From assembly GCA_044350415.1 (NCBI GenBank), contig JBILHQ010000020.1, positions 1 to 43,700 on the forward strand: a stretch of 43,700 nucleotides of DNA, read 5' to 3'. Made by a program: the position numbers and the translations under genes. Shown here in pieces: positions 42,019-43,700 of this stretch. The stretch's first letter is position 1; every line of letters starts with the position of its first letter. The stretch is from M3007 sp044350415 (GTDB lineage: Bacteria > Bacteroidota > Bacteroidia > Chitinophagales > Saprospiraceae). The notes beneath the pieces were generated by a model that was not told the DNA's origin, did not search any database, and saw nothing but the letters and a program-made list of their open reading frames with translations.

Positions 42019-42049
42019 TGGGCATCGGTTTGCAAAATCCGGTGCCCAC
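42019..42049. terminator. Intergenic hairpin
   Basis: GTGGGCATCGG (42019-42029) pairs with CCGGTGCCCAC (42039-42049) except for one U-G pair. It lies between the 146-aa and 204-aa genes. There is no T tract, so it may be an mRNA processing or attenuation structure rather than a terminator. Confidence 0.45.
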
Positions 42050-42064
42050 AAATTCAATTAAGCC

Positions 42065-42679
42065 ATGTCAAAAATAAATACTTCAACGATGAAGTCGCTG
42101 TTCATGTATGTATTTGCATTTGCACTTGCCTGGGTGCTTCACAATACAAAATCGTGTTCTGGCCCGATCATTCCCACTCCGACTCCGGTAACAGAAATCG
42201 TGTATAGATACATTCCGGAATACCATACCATCGAAAAGGTGGTACTCCGCAATGTGGTGATTCGCGATACCGTACTGACCAGAGAGTTTATTTTAAAAGA
42301 TACAACCATTCTCCTTTTTTCCGATGGCGATACCATTATCAGGTATCCGGATGACATGCGGATTTATGAAGGATTTTCAGAGTCTGACCAATGTAAACAT
42401 AACTACCTCACCGGTATTTGGCACGACAGTATCCAATTTTTGAATATAAAAACGGAGTGCGTGCAGGAAGAGCCTGTGGTAATTGTGAGGCCCGGCGGAC
42501 CACCAAAATTTGAGTGGGGCATTACTGCTGCATGGTCGCCCATGGAGCCAAAATCATTTCCAGGATTAGGGCTTCACGCCCGGAGAAAGTTATGGTATTT
42601 CGGAACAGAGTACTTCCCGACTACTGGAATGGCAGTAATTAGGGCAGGGCTTTTTCTGCCGAATAAACAGCCAAGATAA
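42065..42679 (+). CDS. TM-anchored periplasmic protein, spanin-like position
   Basis: 204 aa. N-terminal TM at about 9-26 (MKSLFMYVFAFALAWVLHN), followed by KSCSG, a weak lipobox-like Cys. A periplasmic stretch with regular D-T-V-L-T type strands (VVIRDTVLTREFILKDTTIL) follows, then a beta-rich C terminus ending in GLFLPNKQPR. The gene order holin-like, membrane protein, periplasm-spanning protein is that of a lysis module, so spanin is one option; a secreted anchor for the fibres is another. Confidence 0.7.
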   Translation: MSKINTSTMKSLFMYVFAFALAWVLHNTKSCSGPIIPTPTPVTEIVYRYIPEYHTIEKVVLRNVVIRDTVLTREFILKDTTILLFSDGDTIIRYPDDMRIYEGFSESDQCKHNYLTGIWHDSIQFLNIKTECVQEEPVVIVRPGGPPKFEWGITAAWSPMEPKSFPGLGLHARRKLWYFGTEYFPTTGMAVIRAGLFLPNKQPR

Positions 42680-42798
42680 ACGCAATATGCAGCACTGAGA
42701 TGCATTGGTATGGCATTGTGCACACTTGTGCGCCAAATTCCCAATACGGCATTAAATGTGGTTTTACTTTGCACAAGCACCAACTAATAATACACACT

Positions 42799-43146
42799 AT
42801 GTGTCCAAATAATAGCATTACCAATTCCGACGGGACCTGCACCTGCAGTCCCGGCTTCGCTCCTGATGGGAAAGGCAATTGTGTTGCCTTTGACTATAAT
42901 AATCCGGCCATTGGTGACGAGCAAGCGAAATGGAAGAAATACCTGAATGATTACGGTCCTGTATTGCTTGGCGGCTTTGCAGGCTGGTGGGCATCGCATA
43001 ACCAGCCCAAAACCACTCCGGCAGCAACACTCCCAGCACCGCAGGATCAACCTGAATCAAAAGTGCCTGTTTGGGCATGGGTAGCAGGAGGAATTGTAGT
43101 CCTGGTAATTCTTATCGCCGTACTTCGACGTCCACCTGTAAAATAG
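42799..43146 (+). CDS. EGF-like Cys motif plus C-terminal TM protein
   Basis: 115 aa from ATG 42799 (leader AATACACACTATG); an upstream in-frame ATG at 42700 has no such leader. The N-terminal 30 residues carry CPNNSITNSDGTCTC then PGFAPDGKGNC, the pattern of an EGF-like or short disulfide-knot motif. It is followed by a linker with PGP/Pro-rich segments and a TM at about 90-110 (VWAWVAGGIVVLVILIAVLR). There is no signal peptide, so it is not clear how the Cys motif would reach an oxidising compartment. It may be a C-tail-anchored structural protein. Confidence 0.68.
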   Translation: MCPNNSITNSDGTCTCSPGFAPDGKGNCVAFDYNNPAIGDEQAKWKKYLNDYGPVLLGGFAGWWASHNQPKTTPAATLPAPQDQPESKVPVWAWVAGGIVVLVILIAVLRRPPVK

Positions 43147-43170
43147 TTTCATCTTCAATCAACTTATAAA

Positions 43171-43341
43171 ATGGCCGACATTAATACCGCAACAGAAACC
43201 TCAAAACTTGACACTAACCCTGATTGCCCCTGTAAAGCCAAAGCACGTATTCGTCGCTGGTGGTACATTGGGATTGGGATATCTGTGACCATAGTCGTTG
43301 GCTACTTTATCTATAAGTATCGTGCCAAAATAATCGAATAA
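43171..43341 (+). CDS. 56-aa one-TM miniprotein
   Basis: MADINTATETSKLDTNPDCP, with a CPC motif, then Lys/Arg-rich KAKARIRRWW and a TM at about 33-49 (IGIGISVTIVVGYFIYK), ending in RAKIIE. It belongs to the same class of small membrane proteins as those at 30893-33318. It ends 2 bp before the next ATG. Confidence 0.6.
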   Translation: MADINTATETSKLDTNPDCPCKAKARIRRWWYIGIGISVTIVVGYFIYKYRAKIIE

Positions 43342-43343
43342 CC

Positions 43344-43700
43344 ATGGCTTCAAGTTGCGGAAAAGAATACTGCCCGACTACTAAATGTAATCTGAAACAC
43401 CCTTTCAATGGTGGAAAACGCGCCAGGTGCGAACGCATCAAAGGGTGCCAGAACAGTGTCTGCGCACCGCTGTCCGCATTAGGAGCCAATGGATTTGTGC
43501 TGTACGATACGTGCATCCAGCAGTGCCATGCTGATGAAGCGGATCCAAATTATCCCGGGCAATATGGTGAATATGACAAGTATTTATGTGCGCTATATGC
43601 CCCGGAAGATATTGTAGAGTATTACAAGGTAAATCCATGCATGGCTGATCCCAATAACATGCCAAGTGCTGTGAAGGAGAAGAAAAGGGAAGAGATATCG
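43344..43700 (+). CDS. Cys-rich protein (partial at window end)
   Basis: 119 codons are visible, without a stop. Begins MASSCGKEYCPTTKCNLKHP. At least ten Cys occur, including CGKEYC, TKC, RCERIKGC, VCAP, DTC and QQCH; the spacing suggests metal binding or several disulfides. No signal peptide. The unit starting near 43420 (ARCERIKGCQNSVCAPL) looks repetitive with the first one. Family not recognised. Confidence 0.65.
   Translation, partial: MASSCGKEYCPTTKCNLKHPFNGGKRARCERIKGCQNSVCAPLSALGANGFVLYDTCIQQCHADEADPNYPGQYGEYDKYLCALYAPEDIVEYYKVNPCMADPNNMPSAVKEKKREEIS

Overview
The window looks like a chromosomal accessory region of a Bacteroidota bacterium, probably from the Saprospiria or Chitinophagia side of the phylum. 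The signs are Sec signal peptides ending in -AQ, type IX secretion (T9SS) C-terminal sorting domains, a giant SprB-repeat adhesin, kelch and FN3 surface proteins, and the near absence of Shine-Dalgarno sites. No rRNA, tRNA, CRISPR array, integrase or replication initiator was found.

Three blocks are visible. Block A (1-4360, + strand) opens with a divergent gene start and operator-like repeats. It then carries a run of small genes: two unknowns, a Zot/FtsK-HerA-like P-loop ATPase (1948-2748), coiled-coil and one-TM proteins, and an HTH-like protein. Just upstream of the ATPase are a 191-bp inverted repeat with terminator hairpins at both tips and an array of 11-bp repeats (1778-1933).

Block B (about 4430-28854, all - strand) is a surface-protein and polymorphic-toxin island. 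In transcription order it holds a 2380-aa exoprotein, a 1226-aa toxin with a C-terminal ADP-ribosyltransferase-like domain, an IS inserted at the toxin stop codon, a 97-aa putative immunity gene, a kelch T9SS protein, an FN3 protein, a 1428-aa SprB-repeat T9SS adhesin, and a second secreted protein (716 aa) that shares its N-terminal domain with the toxin. That protein overlaps by 4 nt with a three-TM putative immunity gene. A 536-bp copy of the 3' end of the adhesin gene lies beyond this pair, so pair and flanks form a 3.3-kb unit between direct repeats.

Block C (29695-43700, + strand, running off the window) is a tightly packed virus-like or appendage-like operon. It has a candidate main structural protein, about ten one-TM miniproteins, three paralogous TM proteins with a small annexin-like helical domain, and beta-rich proteins. 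These are followed by five successive Sec-exported fibre-like proteins, two holin-like membrane proteins, a spanin-like protein, an EGF-like membrane protein and a truncated Cys-rich protein. Blocks A and C share strand, packing style and protein type and may be two parts of one element interrupted by, or carrying, block B. A capsid or coat identity is not proven.

The best candidates for undescribed biology are (1) the toxin family sharing a new N-terminal domain, with an IS-split toxin/immunity pair and a repeat-flanked cassette, and (2) the virus-like element with Sec-secreted fibres and a parC-like 11-bp repeat array. All family assignments are by eye; no database search was possible.
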